Positions 54,489 through 62,687 of a DNA stretch of 64,000 nucleotides are shown here, in pieces (the first letter of the stretch is position 1; the number at the start of each line of letters is the position of its first letter). Under the pieces are notes generated by a model, which was not told the DNA's origin, searched no databases, and saw only the letters and a list, made by a program, of their open reading frames with translations. Source of the stretch: Reinekea sp. G2M2-21 (GTDB lineage: Bacteria; Pseudomonadota; Gammaproteobacteria; Pseudomonadales; Natronospirillaceae); NCBI RefSeq assembly GCF_015687175.1, contig NZ_JADPQG010000003.1:1-64000 (forward strand). Reading direction: 5' to 3'. Made by a program: the position numbers and the translations under genes.

Positions 54489-55363
54489 TGAACAGTCCGA
54501 CCGTCATTGCAAAGCTTGATATGGCGTTGGGCGAATGCCCGCGCTGGAACGAACAGGAACAAGCCTGGTATTGGGTTGATATTCTCGGTCGCCAGTTCTT
54601 CCGATTCGACACCCAAAAGGAAACGTTAGAAACGAAGCAGTACGATTTTGCGCCGGCCTGTTTTGCCTTTACTGAACGCAACCACATTGTATTGACCAGC
54701 GCCAAAGGTGTGTATTGGCTCGATACTTTCAACAGCGCACCACGCCTGCTGATCAACCCGGAGTCGAACAAACCGGCAAACCGCTTTAATGATGGGGTGA
54801 CCACCCCGGATGGTGCTTTTATCGCCGGCACAATTGGCGATGGAAGCCAGCCACAGGGAACGGCGTATCGGCTTAGCCTGACCAACAGAACCATGCGTTC
54901 TCGTGCGTTGCAGTCGGGCTACACCATTATTAATGGGCAGGCGTTTTCGCCTGACGGTCGCTGGTATTACGTCACCGACACGCCCAACCAGAAAATAATG
55001 CGTTATCCGTATCAGGCGGAAACTGGGCAATTAGGCGAAGCGGAATTGTTTTATCAGTGCGAGTCCGATGAATTTCCCGACGGAGCTGCGATAGATACCG
55101 AAGGCAATTATTGGGTAGCGATGTATGGTGCCGGAAAGGTCGCGGTGATATCAGCGCAAGGGCAACGTATTCGTGAAATCTCATTGCCCGTCAGTCAACC
55201 CACCATGGTGGCGTTCGGCGGACCAAACCTGGATCAACTGCTTATAACCACCGCAGCACAAACCCTATCTGAAGCTGCGCTGGCTAAGGAGCCTTTAGCC
55301 GGCTCTGTTCTGCTGCTGCAAACAGACAGCATTGGCACAGTCCCGGCACGCATGACGGAATAA
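54488..55363 (+). CDS. SMP-30/gluconolactonase-family protein
   Basis: A 291-residue six-bladed beta-propeller hydrolase. Metal-site segments are MALGECPRWNEQEQAWYWVDI (Glu), NKPANRFNDGVTTPDGAFIAGT (Asn/Asp) and YTIINGQAFSPDGRWYYVTDT (Asn/Asp). Family members hydrolyse sugar lactones; here the substrate is unknown. The ATG overlaps the FKBP stop as TAATG, so the two are translationally coupled, an odd pairing. Confidence 0.88.
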   Translation: MNSPTVIAKLDMALGECPRWNEQEQAWYWVDILGRQFFRFDTQKETLETKQYDFAPACFAFTERNHIVLTSAKGVYWLDTFNSAPRLLINPESNKPANRFNDGVTTPDGAFIAGTIGDGSQPQGTAYRLSLTNRTMRSRALQSGYTIINGQAFSPDGRWYYVTDTPNQKIMRYPYQAETGQLGEAELFYQCESDEFPDGAAIDTEGNYWVAMYGAGKVAVISAQGQRIREISLPVSQPTMVAFGGPNLDQLLITTAAQTLSEAALAKEPLAGSVLLLQTDSIGTVPARMTE

Positions 55364-55374
55364 CCCTGCCACAT

Positions 55375-55403
55375 AAAAAACGGACCTGAGTGTCCGTTTT
55401 TTG
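55375..55403. terminator. Bidirectional terminator after the SMP-30 gene
   Basis: ACGGAC-CTGAGT-GTCCGT stem with six A before it and six T after it, so it can terminate both the SMP-30 gene and the convergent phosphoribosyltransferase gene. Confidence 0.9.
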
Positions 55404-55417
55404 TTCTGTATGAATGT

Positions 55418-55978
55418 TTACAGCAGGATGTCGCGGATCTCTGCCAGTTCCTGCTTTCCTTCGATCAGCTCTTCTGGTGTCAGTCCGGAGAGTTCATGCG
55501 GAAACACCAACCAGTCATCACTCTTGCGCACGTAATAATCAGGCAGAATATCTACTTGTGTATTAGCCGGCTTGTACCAAGGACAGGCAACGCGGATGTC
55601 CTTTGGTGTGTTCAAGCGCGACAGCTTTTGAATCTGTTTGATTAACGCGTCCACACTGCGACCGGAGTCGAAAACATCGTCCACAATCAGCAGAGAGTCG
55701 TCAGCGTTCGCATTCTCAATCAAATAATGTAAGCCATGGACTTTAATATCTTTCGATTGCTTGCCAATGCCGTAATAAGACGAGGTACGAACCGAAATGT
55801 GGTCCGTTTCTATGCCTTTGAAATCAAAATATTCCTGCACGGCAATCCCGATTGGAGCACCACCGCGCCAGATTCCGATGATGAAATCCGGGCGAAAACC
55901 ATCTTCCAATACCTGATGCGCCAAACGAAAAGAGTCCTGCAATAACTCTTGCGAGGTAATAAACACTTTATTTGTCAT
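55418..55978 (-). CDS. Purine phosphoribosyltransferase (hypoxanthine/xanthine type)
   Basis: A 186-residue type I phosphoribosyltransferase that joins a purine base to PRPP in salvage. The PRPP-binding motif is in LLIVDDVFDSGRSVDALI (about 96-113). FIIGIWRGGAPIGIAVQEYF is the PPi loop, and WLVFPHEL is near the base site. It resembles xanthine-guanine and hypoxanthine enzymes; the exact base cannot be told. Convergent with the SMP-30 gene. Confidence 0.85.
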   Translation of the reverse strand: MTNKVFITSQELLQDSFRLAHQVLEDGFRPDFIIGIWRGGAPIGIAVQEYFDFKGIETDHISVRTSSYYGIGKQSKDIKVHGLHYLIENANADDSLLIVDDVFDSGRSVDALIKQIQKLSRLNTPKDIRVACPWYKPANTQVDILPDYYVRKSDDWLVFPHELSGLTPEELIEGKQELAEIRDILL

Positions 55979-56263
55979 TTCTCAGACCTAAACCAAAGTT
56001 AACCGTTTGGGCAAATTATAATGCGTTCATCGCCATTTGTACGGTTATATTTCGTTAACTTTCAGACTTTAACGCCACCCTAAAGAGCACTGTAGACAAC
56101 TATTGCTGGAACGGAAACAGTTTGCTGCCAGATTCGCGCTGCCCGCACCACTCGATTCCCGTATCATAATCCCCCCGGTCGGGGTTTCTTAATGCGCTCT
56201 CCGCAGAATGCCGACCAAACGTCTCAGGCAAGCATTGTGCGAACAGCAAACCAAGGATTCAGC

Positions 56264-57184
56264 ATGCTCATCAATAAAATAAACAACCGTGACAGCGGCA
56301 TTGTTGTTTACGGTATTACTCCGCCGAAGACCGGCAACAGCCCGGAAAAACTGCAGGATATTGCGAATCTGCAAATTGAACGACTGCGGGACCAGAACAT
56401 TGATGGGCTGATTCTTTACGACATTCAGGACGAAGCGGAACGAACCTCCGACGCACGCCCCTTCCCCTTCATCGAAACACTGGATGGCTACCATTACAGC
56501 GAAACTTACCTGAAAGGTTTGGACGTTCCGAAAATTGTGTATCGAGCCAGTGGAAAGTACACCCAAACCGAGCTGGCCGGCTTTGTCAACGGCGCTCCGG
56601 CTGACGAATATTTAACTGTCTTCGTCGGTGCGGCGTCCACCACCGCCGATGCCGGACACCTATCGTTAAAACAGGCTTATGAGCTAAAAGCCAACAGTGC
56701 ATCGCACATGTTGCTGGGCGGCGTCACCATTCCAGAACGGCACCAAGCGAAAGGCGACGAACAACAACGCGTGTTCCAGAAAATGGCGCAGGGTTGCTCT
56801 TTTTTTGTCTCGCAAGGGGTTTACGACGTGAACGCCTCTAAGAATTTTCTGTCGGATTACTACTACCACGGCCTGGAAAACAACTTGCCTTTGGCCCCGG
56901 TACTGTTGACGCTCACGCCCTGTGGTTCAGCAAAAACCCTGTCTTTTATGAAATGGTTGGGCATCAGTATTCCGCGCTGGCTGGAAAATGATCTGATCCA
57001 CTCCCAGGATATCCTGCAGAAGTCGATCGATTTCTCAGAGCAAAGCTGGCTGGAACTAAAAGAATTTGCGGACGAAAAAGGCATCCCGCTGGGCTGCAAT
57101 ATTGAAAGTGTGGCCATCCGCAAGGTAGAGGTCGATGCCTCCATTGAGCTGCTCAACCGAATTCAGGCATCGCTGAATCGTTAA
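56264..57184 (+). CDS. MTHFR-like flavoprotein-fold protein lacking expected catalytic residues
   Basis: A 306-residue TIM-barrel protein of the methylenetetrahydrofolate-reductase superfamily. The N-terminal strand reads VVYGITPPKTGNSPEKL where true MTHFR has EFFPP, so the catalytic Glu is not seen. LILYDIQDEAERT replaces the VTYG region, and VFVGAAS replaces the RGD region. The C-terminal LTPCGSAKTLSFMKWLGISIPRWLENDL does match MTHFR-type FMKWLGVSVP segments. The start is the ATG at 56264, with AAGGA 7 nt upstream. Function unknown. Confidence 0.7.
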   Translation: MLINKINNRDSGIVVYGITPPKTGNSPEKLQDIANLQIERLRDQNIDGLILYDIQDEAERTSDARPFPFIETLDGYHYSETYLKGLDVPKIVYRASGKYTQTELAGFVNGAPADEYLTVFVGAASTTADAGHLSLKQAYELKANSASHMLLGGVTIPERHQAKGDEQQRVFQKMAQGCSFFVSQGVYDVNASKNFLSDYYYHGLENNLPLAPVLLTLTPCGSAKTLSFMKWLGISIPRWLENDLIHSQDILQKSIDFSEQSWLELKEFADEKGIPLGCNIESVAIRKVEVDASIELLNRIQASLNR

Positions 57185-57223
57185 GGCAAACATGCTTTAA
57201 ATATCGCCAGTCAAACCAATAGG

Positions 57224-57246
57224 CACTATCAATACTATTGATAGTG
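57224..57246. terminator. Palindrome covering the LysR stop codon
   Basis: A perfect 11-nt inverted repeat (arm CACTATCAATA, one central base) lies between the MTHFR-like gene and the convergent LysR gene, and its centre is in the LysR TAG. It is A/T-rich with no T-run. It may be a shared 3' end structure or a protein site. Confidence 0.3.
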
Positions 57247-58134
57247 AGCAGCAACCACGCTATTTGCGGTTTTCATGATCACAGAGCGAATGGGTGAGGC
57301 CGCTTCCTGTTTGCGCCAGACAAAGCTGAAATCACGGGCCATGTCCAGCTCCGGAATATTTAGAATCGCCAGCTCGCCCTGACTGACCGCCTGTTGCACC
57401 GAGCGGCGGCTAAGGCAGGTCAGATAATTACCCTGCTTCACCAACGCAATAATCACCCCGACATGGTCGTATTCACGGTGTACTTTGATCTGGTCGAGGT
57501 GCTCGTGAATACTGATATCAAAAATTTCCCGCGTCCCAGCGCCGCGTTCCCGCAAGATCCAATGCGCCATTTCCAACTGGGTTAGGCTGGTTTCGTCTCG
57601 TTGTGCAAACGGGTGTTGTGCACTGGCCACAATCACCAGTTCGTCTTCGCACAGTCGCTGTAGTTCAATACGTTCGTCATCACAATGGCCTTCAATCATG
57701 CCCAGATCAAAGCGGTAATCGAGCAATCCATTGATCACATGCTCCGTATTCTCAATACCCAGACGCACTTGCAACTGGGGGAAATCGCGATCCAGTCGGC
57801 AAATCAATTCGGGAATCAAATACGCAGCTGGCGTTTGACTGGCACCGACGGATATTTGCCCGCTGACCAGATCACGTTCTTTCATGCCCATCTCAATGGT
57901 ATGGCAGTTGGCGAGCAATTGTTGCACCTGTGGTCGCAACCACACTCCCCAGCTGGTCAGCGCCATGGTGCGGCCATGCCGGTTGAACAGCGGCTTGCCC
58001 AGCAACGATTCCAATTGCGCCAACGCCATACTCGCGGCAGACTGAGTCATGTTCAGCGCCTTCGCCGCCTCCGAAACGCTCTGGAACTCTGCCACCCGTT
58101 GAAAGACCTGCATCTGCCGTAGACTGAATTTCAC
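57235..58134 (-). CDS. LysR-type regulator (YeiE/CysB-like)
   Basis: A 299-residue LysR protein. Helix-turn-helix: FQSVSEAAKALNMTQSAASMALAQLESLLGKPLFNRHGR. The effector domain has VGASQTPAAYLIPELICRL and ILRERGAGTREIFD, similar to YeiE/CbbR-type proteins. I place the start at a GTG (58132-58134; MKFSLRQMQVF) with AGGA about 8 nt upstream. The ATG at 58158 has no ribosome site and would add 8 residues. Its target is not evident. Confidence 0.85.
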   Translation of the reverse strand: MKFSLRQMQVFQRVAEFQSVSEAAKALNMTQSAASMALAQLESLLGKPLFNRHGRTMALTSWGVWLRPQVQQLLANCHTIEMGMKERDLVSGQISVGASQTPAAYLIPELICRLDRDFPQLQVRLGIENTEHVINGLLDYRFDLGMIEGHCDDERIELQRLCEDELVIVASAQHPFAQRDETSLTQLEMAHWILRERGAGTREIFDISIHEHLDQIKVHREYDHVGVIIALVKQGNYLTCLSRRSVQQAVSQGELAILNIPELDMARDFSFVWRKQEAASPIRSVIMKTANSVVAAHYQ

Positions 58135-58313
58135 ATCAATGTTCCTGATAATCCGCATTAAAACTATTGGTTTGTCTTATGGGTTTATATCAGCAATAGT
58201 TATGGTCAGAAAGAACAGGATGAGCATTAACTGATACGGATCAACTGAGCGATGCAATCCATTGCGCCTCGCTTGAATATCCCACGACAACAACGCAACA
58301 GAGGCAGGACAAG

Positions 58314-58580
58314 ATGGAATTCATAGTAATGATTATTGCCATTGGCCTGCTGATCAGTGCCGCGCTCCATAGCTCAATTGGCTTGCTGTTTTGGTTCACC
58401 TACTTTGGCCTGGTCTATTTCTTTACCTTTCCGGGTGGGCCGATAAAACAAATCCTAAATCGCCAACGGGAGCGACGTCAGGCGGGCAATACGGCTTGCG
58501 GACACTGCGGAGCCACGATTAACGCAATGGATACCTTGTGTGTCGCGTGTAAGCTGGAGATGTCATTTGGAAAACTCTAA
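58314..58580 (+). CDS. Small membrane protein with C-terminal zinc ribbon
   Basis: An 88-residue protein. Two membrane helices occupy about 4-22 and 25-42, followed by a basic stretch RQRERRQAG, and a zinc ribbon with CGHC (63-66) and CVAC (77-80). I know no specific function for this layout. The last 18 bp overlap the convergent GFA gene. Confidence 0.72.
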   Translation: MEFIVMIIAIGLLISAALHSSIGLLFWFTYFGLVYFFTFPGGPIKQILNRQRERRQAGNTACGHCGATINAMDTLCVACKLEMSFGKL

Positions 58581-58997
58581 CGAATCTGAAGCGCCCACCG
58601 AACCTTTTTCAAAAGCACGCAAATCTGCCGAAATAAAAGCCCAGGGGACAGCTGAAGAAAACCAAGATTGATGTGAAACTTGGATATTTTCGGGGTTATC
58701 GAGCGCACCCGCTTTAATATAAATTCGCCCCGGGTGGGATGGCGAAGAACCGAATACTGGCGAACCACAACGCGAGCAAAAATGCCGTGTAATGCCACGA
58801 CCACTTTCACCCTGCGTTGTGTATTCAGCAGGCTTACCGCCCGTTAACTTAAACCCAGTTTCAGAAACGGCAACGACTGTATTAAAGGCACTTCCGGTGT
58901 GTCGGCGGCAATCTGAACAATGGCAGTAACTTGCGTGGCCCAGCTCACCGCGATACTCAAAACGGATGTCACCGAAAAGGCACTGACCCGTAATCAT
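58563..58997 (-). CDS. GFA-family zinc protein
   Basis: A 144-residue protein of the glutathione-dependent formaldehyde-activating (Gfa/CENP-V) fold. Zinc cysteines are in GQCLFGDIRFEY, SYCHCSDCRRHTGSAFNTVV and RHFCSRCGSPVFGS. The start is the ATG at 58995-58997 with GGAG about 11 nt upstream; the longer frame adds 29 residues that do not fit the family. The biochemical role of most members is undefined. Confidence 0.88.
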   Translation of the reverse strand: MITGQCLFGDIRFEYRGELGHASYCHCSDCRRHTGSAFNTVVAVSETGFKLTGGKPAEYTTQGESGRGITRHFCSRCGSPVFGSSPSHPGRIYIKAGALDNPENIQVSHQSWFSSAVPWAFISADLRAFEKGSVGASDSLEFSK

Positions 58998-59099
58998 GTC
59001 AATCAAAACTCCACGTCCCCTTCTACACCATTCCAAAACCAACGGGTCCTTAATTACGATTGGTCGGCATATCATGACTGTCAAAAAAATTAACAGTGA

Positions 59100-59666
59100 C
59101 TACACCAACTTCTTTGCAAAGGTCGCGAAATCCGCAATCAGGGTGGTCAGTTGCTGGTCGATCTTTTCATCCAACACATCGCCCTGTTCACTCAGTACCG
59201 AGACCGCGCGGCCAATGCCCAATTGCGCCCGATACACATTACAACCAAGATTGCTCAATTGCGTGCGGATGTGCGGCAATGCACGTGCGGCGGCCATCGG
59301 GCCTGGCGATGCCGCAAGCACCAGCGCGGCCTTTTCTCGGAACACCAATGTACCGGGTTGGTCGTCTTGCGAACGGCTCATCCAGTCCAGCGTGTTCTTC
59401 AACAACGGGGAAAAGAAACCATTGTACTCCGGGCTGGCGACGATTATTCCACTGGCGTCCAACATCCGCTGGTTAAGTTGTTTAATGCTATCCGGCACAC
59501 CGACCTGAGCTTCGCAGTCGCCATCGTAAATTGGTGCATCCAACTGTTCGGCGGTCACCAGGTCGGCCTCGATACCGTGCTGTTCAAGACGGTGTGCAAC
59601 TGCCAATAGCAGACGAACATTAATGGAGTCCTGTCGGCGACTGCCAGGTAGTAGTAATACTTTCAT
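59100..59666 (-). CDS. NADPH-dependent FMN reductase family protein
   Basis: A 188-residue flavodoxin-like reductase. N-terminal LLLPGSRRQDSINVRLL binds the FMN phosphate; SGIIVASPEYNGFFSPLLKNTLDWMSR is the second family motif. The start is the ATG at 59664-59666 with GGAAG 8 nt upstream. It lies 13 nt after the small membrane protein gene, so it could be the last member of the trpGDC transcript. Quinone, chromate or FMN reduction is possible. Confidence 0.88.
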   Translation of the reverse strand: MKVLLLPGSRRQDSINVRLLLAVAHRLEQHGIEADLVTAEQLDAPIYDGDCEAQVGVPDSIKQLNQRMLDASGIIVASPEYNGFFSPLLKNTLDWMSRSQDDQPGTLVFREKAALVLAASPGPMAAARALPHIRTQLSNLGCNVYRAQLGIGRAVSVLSEQGDVLDEKIDQQLTTLIADFATFAKKLV

Positions 59667-59679
59667 ATGCAGACTTCCA

Positions 59680-59859
59680 TTAGCCGACGAAATATTTGAT
59701 GGCACCGGCAATAAGCACCAAAGGCACCAGAATACGGATGATTTTGGCGTACTTTGACGCCTGTTCATCGGTTAAAGTGGTTGGGTTACGCGAAGTGATC
59801 ATCAGAACGCCCACAATCGCGATACCCAAGACCAACAGAATTTGTACGATAGCAGGCAT
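59680..59859 (-). CDS. Small two-helix membrane protein coupled to trpC
   Basis: A 59-residue protein: [59 protein letters not shown], with helices at about 4-22 and 41-57 and a short polar loop. The ATG at 59857-59859 shares its A with the trpC stop TGA (TGATG), and GGAG lies about 10 nt upstream inside trpC. A TTG one codon earlier is the other possible start. I recognise no family and no reason for a link with tryptophan synthesis. Confidence 0.68.
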   Translation of the reverse strand: MPAIVQILLVLGIAIVGVLMITSRNPTTLTDEQASKYAKIIRILVPLVLIAGAIKYFVG

Positions 59860-60662
59860 CAATTCACTCCAAACAGTTCAGCCAGTTTTTCACCCGGTTG
59901 CTCTGCGCGCATAAAAGCTTCGCCCACCAGAAACGAATGGATGTTATTACGTCGCATCAGTTCAACGTCGTCACCGGTCAAAATACCGCTTTCAGTGACC
60001 AGGATGCGATCGCTGTCCACTAGGTTTTGCAGATCCAAGGTGGTTTGCAACGACACCTCAAAGGTGTGCAGGTTGCGGTTATTTACGCCAATCAATTTAT
60101 TTCGGATGTTCAGCGCGCGATGCATTTCATCGGCATCGTGCACTTCAATCAGCACATCCATGCCGTACTCCGTCGCTTGTGCGTGCAGATCGGCCATCTG
60201 GTGATCATCCAGCGCGGAGGCGATCAACAATACGCAATCGGCTCCAATGGCACGGGCTTCGGCAATCTGATAGGCGTCGATCAGGAAATCTTTGCGAATC
60301 ACCGGTAACGACACCGCCTCGCGAACGGAGATCAGGTAGTCCTCGTGGCCCTGGAAAAAATCCCGGTCCGTCAACACAGACAAACAGGCGGCACCACCTT
60401 GCGCGTAACTTTCAGCGATGGCGGCTGGTTCAAATGGATCGCGTAACACACCCTTACTCGGAGACGCTTTTTTAATTTCGGCAATGACTGCCGCTTGACC
60501 GTTGGCGATTTTGGCTTCCATGGCCGCGGTAAAACCTCTTGGCGGCGCGTAGCGATCAAACTCCTGTTCCAGATCCTTGAGGCTTTTATACGGCTTTCGT
60601 TCAGTGACTTCCGCCACCTTACGGTCGAGAATCTTCTTTAATATTGTCGGTCTATTGCTCAT
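59859..60662 (-). CDS. trpC: Indole-3-glycerol phosphate synthase
   Basis: A 267-residue TIM-barrel enzyme making indole-3-glycerol phosphate. Catalytic segments are [16 protein letters not shown] (Glu, Lys), [38 protein letters not shown] and [11 protein letters not shown], and ILVTESGI. It is monofunctional, without a TrpF domain. It is the third gene of trpGDC, 22 nt after trpD. Confidence 0.96.
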   Translation of the reverse strand: MSNRPTILKKILDRKVAEVTERKPYKSLKDLEQEFDRYAPPRGFTAAMEAKIANGQAAVIAEIKKASPSKGVLRDPFEPAAIAESYAQGGAACLSVLTDRDFFQGHEDYLISVREAVSLPVIRKDFLIDAYQIAEARAIGADCVLLIASALDDHQMADLHAQATEYGMDVLIEVHDADEMHRALNIRNKLIGVNNRNLHTFEVSLQTTLDLQNLVDSDRILVTESGILTGDDVELMRRNNIHSFLVGEAFMRAEQPGEKLAELFGVN

Positions 60663-60684
60663 AGTACTCGTTACTGTTCCCGTA

Positions 60685-61719
60685 TCATGCGTTGGCCGAG
60701 CTGGTCAGCTCAGCCAGTTGTTTGAGTTTTTCACCGGCCAATCCGGTTGAAATCGCGTCTTCAGCCATAGCCACACCGTCCGCGAAAGAATTCGCCACGC
60801 CGGACACGTAAATGGCCGCACCGGCGTTCAAGGCAATAATATCGGCGGCGCGAGCGGCGTCTTCGTGGCCCGCGCCATTGAAGACGGCCTTAATCAGTTC
60901 CAAACTGCTTTGAGCATCGGTTGCGCCCAAACCAGCATGACCTTGTGTCGCCAAACCAAAGTCTTCAGGTTGCACGTTGTAAGTGGTTACTACACCATTT
61001 TTCAGCTCGGCCACAAAAGTTGGGGCTGCCAAACTGAACTCATCCATACCATCATGTGAATGCACGACCAATACATGTTCGCTGCCAAGATTCTTCAGAA
61101 CTTGCGCGAATGGCTCACACAACTCCTTACTGAAGACACCAATCACCTGGCGTTTTACGCCCGCTGGGTTGGTCAGTGGACCCAACATATTGAAGATGGT
61201 TCGCAAGCCCAACTCTTTACGCGGGCCAATGGCATGACGCATGGCGCTGTGATGCGCCGGTGCGAAGATAAACCCAACGCCGACCGACTCAATGGCCCGG
61301 GCGACCACATCGGAGCCTGCCGCTAGGTTCACACCCGCTGCTTCAAGGACATCAGCACTCCCAAAGGTAGACGATACCGCGCGATTACCGTGTTTGGCCA
61401 CGTGCGCCCCGGCGGCAGCCACTACAAAGGCACTGGCGGTGGAAATATTAAACAGTTTCTGGCCGGAACCTCCGGTGCCACAGGTATCCACAAGGTTTTC
61501 GCAGTTAACCGTCACAGGTGTCACCAGCTCTCGCATAATCGTCGCTGCGGCGGTTATTTCTTCGATGGTCTCACCTTTCATACGCAAGCCCATTAAAAAA
61601 GCGCCAATCTGGGCGTCGGTACAATCTCCGGTCATCACCTGCCGCATGACCTGCTGCATCTCGTCCAAACTTAAGTGACCATGACTGGCAATTCGATTCA
61701 GTGCTTTTTTAATGTCCAT
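60685..61719 (-). CDS. trpD: Anthranilate phosphoribosyltransferase
   Basis: A 344-residue enzyme transferring the phosphoribosyl group to anthranilate. The PRPP motif [17 protein letters not shown] (about 79-95), [21 protein letters not shown] and [34 protein letters not shown] are typical. Its start overlaps the trpG end by 11 bp, so the two are translationally linked. Confidence 0.96.
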   Translation of the reverse strand: MDIKKALNRIASHGHLSLDEMQQVMRQVMTGDCTDAQIGAFLMGLRMKGETIEEITAAATIMRELVTPVTVNCENLVDTCGTGGSGQKLFNISTASAFVVAAAGAHVAKHGNRAVSSTFGSADVLEAAGVNLAAGSDVVARAIESVGVGFIFAPAHHSAMRHAIGPRKELGLRTIFNMLGPLTNPAGVKRQVIGVFSKELCEPFAQVLKNLGSEHVLVVHSHDGMDEFSLAAPTFVAELKNGVVTTYNVQPEDFGLATQGHAGLGATDAQSSLELIKAVFNGAGHEDAARAADIIALNAGAAIYVSGVANSFADGVAMAEDAISTGLAGEKLKQLAELTSSANA

Positions 61720-62332
61720 GCCTTTCTCCTGCGCCTTGCTCGTCGGCGGATGAATATTGATGAATAAAATTGGCGAGCAGCTCTAAACCCTGTTCGGTCA
61801 AAATCGATTCTGGGTGAAACTGTACGCCTTCAATCGGTAATGTTCGATGCTTAATCGCCATAATGTCGTCCACGGCACCGCTTTCAGTCTCGGTCCACGC
61901 CGTCACTTCAAAACAGTCCGGTAAACTATTTTTTTCCAACACCAGTGAATGATAGCGGGTCGCTTGAAAAACATCCGGCAATCCGCGAAACACTCCCTGC
62001 CCAGCGTGATGAATGGGCGAGGTTTTACCGTGCATAACCCGGGCAGCTTTCACGACATTAGCGCCAAACACCTGCCCAATGGCCTGATGCCCCAAGCACA
62101 CGCCCAATAGAGGCACCTTACCGGCGAAGGCTTCTATGGCCCGCAACGACACGCCCGATTCGTTTGGCGTGCAGGGCCCGGGCGAGATCATCAGCAGATC
62201 GGGCCGGAGCCGGGCGATGCCATCGACATCAATGTTGTCATTTTTACGAACAACAACGTCAACAGACAGCGATTCCAGGTAGTTCACCAGCGTATAGGTG
62301 AAGGAATCGTAGTTATCGATCATTAACAGCAT
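61709..62332 (-). CDS. trpG: Anthranilate synthase glutamine amidotransferase component
   Basis: A 207-residue class I amidotransferase that supplies ammonia to TrpE (and perhaps to PabB). The nucleophile cysteine is in [16 protein letters not shown], and the His/Glu pair in [33 protein letters not shown] is the usual start. GAGA precedes the ATG by about 8 nt. It heads the leftward trpGDC unit and is divergent from trpR-trpE. Confidence 0.96.
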   Translation of the reverse strand: MLLMIDNYDSFTYTLVNYLESLSVDVVVRKNDNIDVDGIARLRPDLLMISPGPCTPNESGVSLRAIEAFAGKVPLLGVCLGHQAIGQVFGANVVKAARVMHGKTSPIHHAGQGVFRGLPDVFQATRYHSLVLEKNSLPDCFEVTAWTETESGAVDDIMAIKHRTLPIEGVQFHPESILTEQGLELLANFIHQYSSADEQGAGERHGH

Positions 62333-62394
62333 GCAGTTTTCTCAAAATTCGGTGACGCGAATGGTAACACGAGCCACTTTTTTGAAACTACGCA

Positions 62395-62431
62395 TTGACT
62401 CTATCGCATTTTGTTATAGCATACTAGTACA
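62395..62431 (+). promoter_or_regulatory. trpR promoter with candidate TrpR operator
   Basis: TTGACT at 62395-62400 and TAGCAT at 62417-62422 are 16 nt apart. ATACTAGTAC at 62421-62430 holds the 8-nt palindrome TACTAGTA, the CTAG-centred half of the E. coli trp operator. It ends directly at the trpR ATG. A TrpR dimer here would cover the start of transcription. A start about 7 nt after the -10 would give a leaderless mRNA, and indeed no ribosome site precedes the ATG. Confidence 0.5.
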
Positions 62432-62676
62432 TGAATACATCAAACACTGAAAAAACTGAACTGCTCGACCACCTGCTGAGCGCCAAATCCCGTGAAGATA
62501 TGGCGCATCGGCTGGAGCAATTGCTGACGCCAACGGAATATGAAGAAGTCATAAAACGACTGCAAATATTCAAAATGCTCGAAGATGGTCTGCCGCAGCG
62601 GAAAATCGCTGAACAATTGGGTGTGGGCATTGCCACCGTATCGCGTGGTGCCCGAGCCTTAAAGAATGAACTTTAA
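62431..62676 (+). CDS. trpR: TrpR-family repressor, short form
   Basis: An 81-residue DNA-binding protein that represses with tryptophan as corepressor. LLTPTEYEEVIKRLQIFKMLEDGLPQRKIAEQLGVGIATVSRGARALKN aligns well with E. coli TrpR helices C-E, including GIATxxRG. It lacks the last helix of the 108-residue E. coli protein and part of its N-terminus, similar to other short TrpR proteins. It lies 11 nt upstream of trpE on the same strand, and divergent from trpG. Confidence 0.88.
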   Translation: MNTSNTEKTELLDHLLSAKSREDMAHRLEQLLTPTEYEEVIKRLQIFKMLEDGLPQRKIAEQLGVGIATVSRGARALKNEL

Positions 62677-62687
62677 TTGAGAACCTC

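Noticed and set aside
62424-62636. Minus-strand frame opposite trpR
   Set aside because: The plus strand has the conserved TrpR helix-turn-helix; the opposite frame has no known character.
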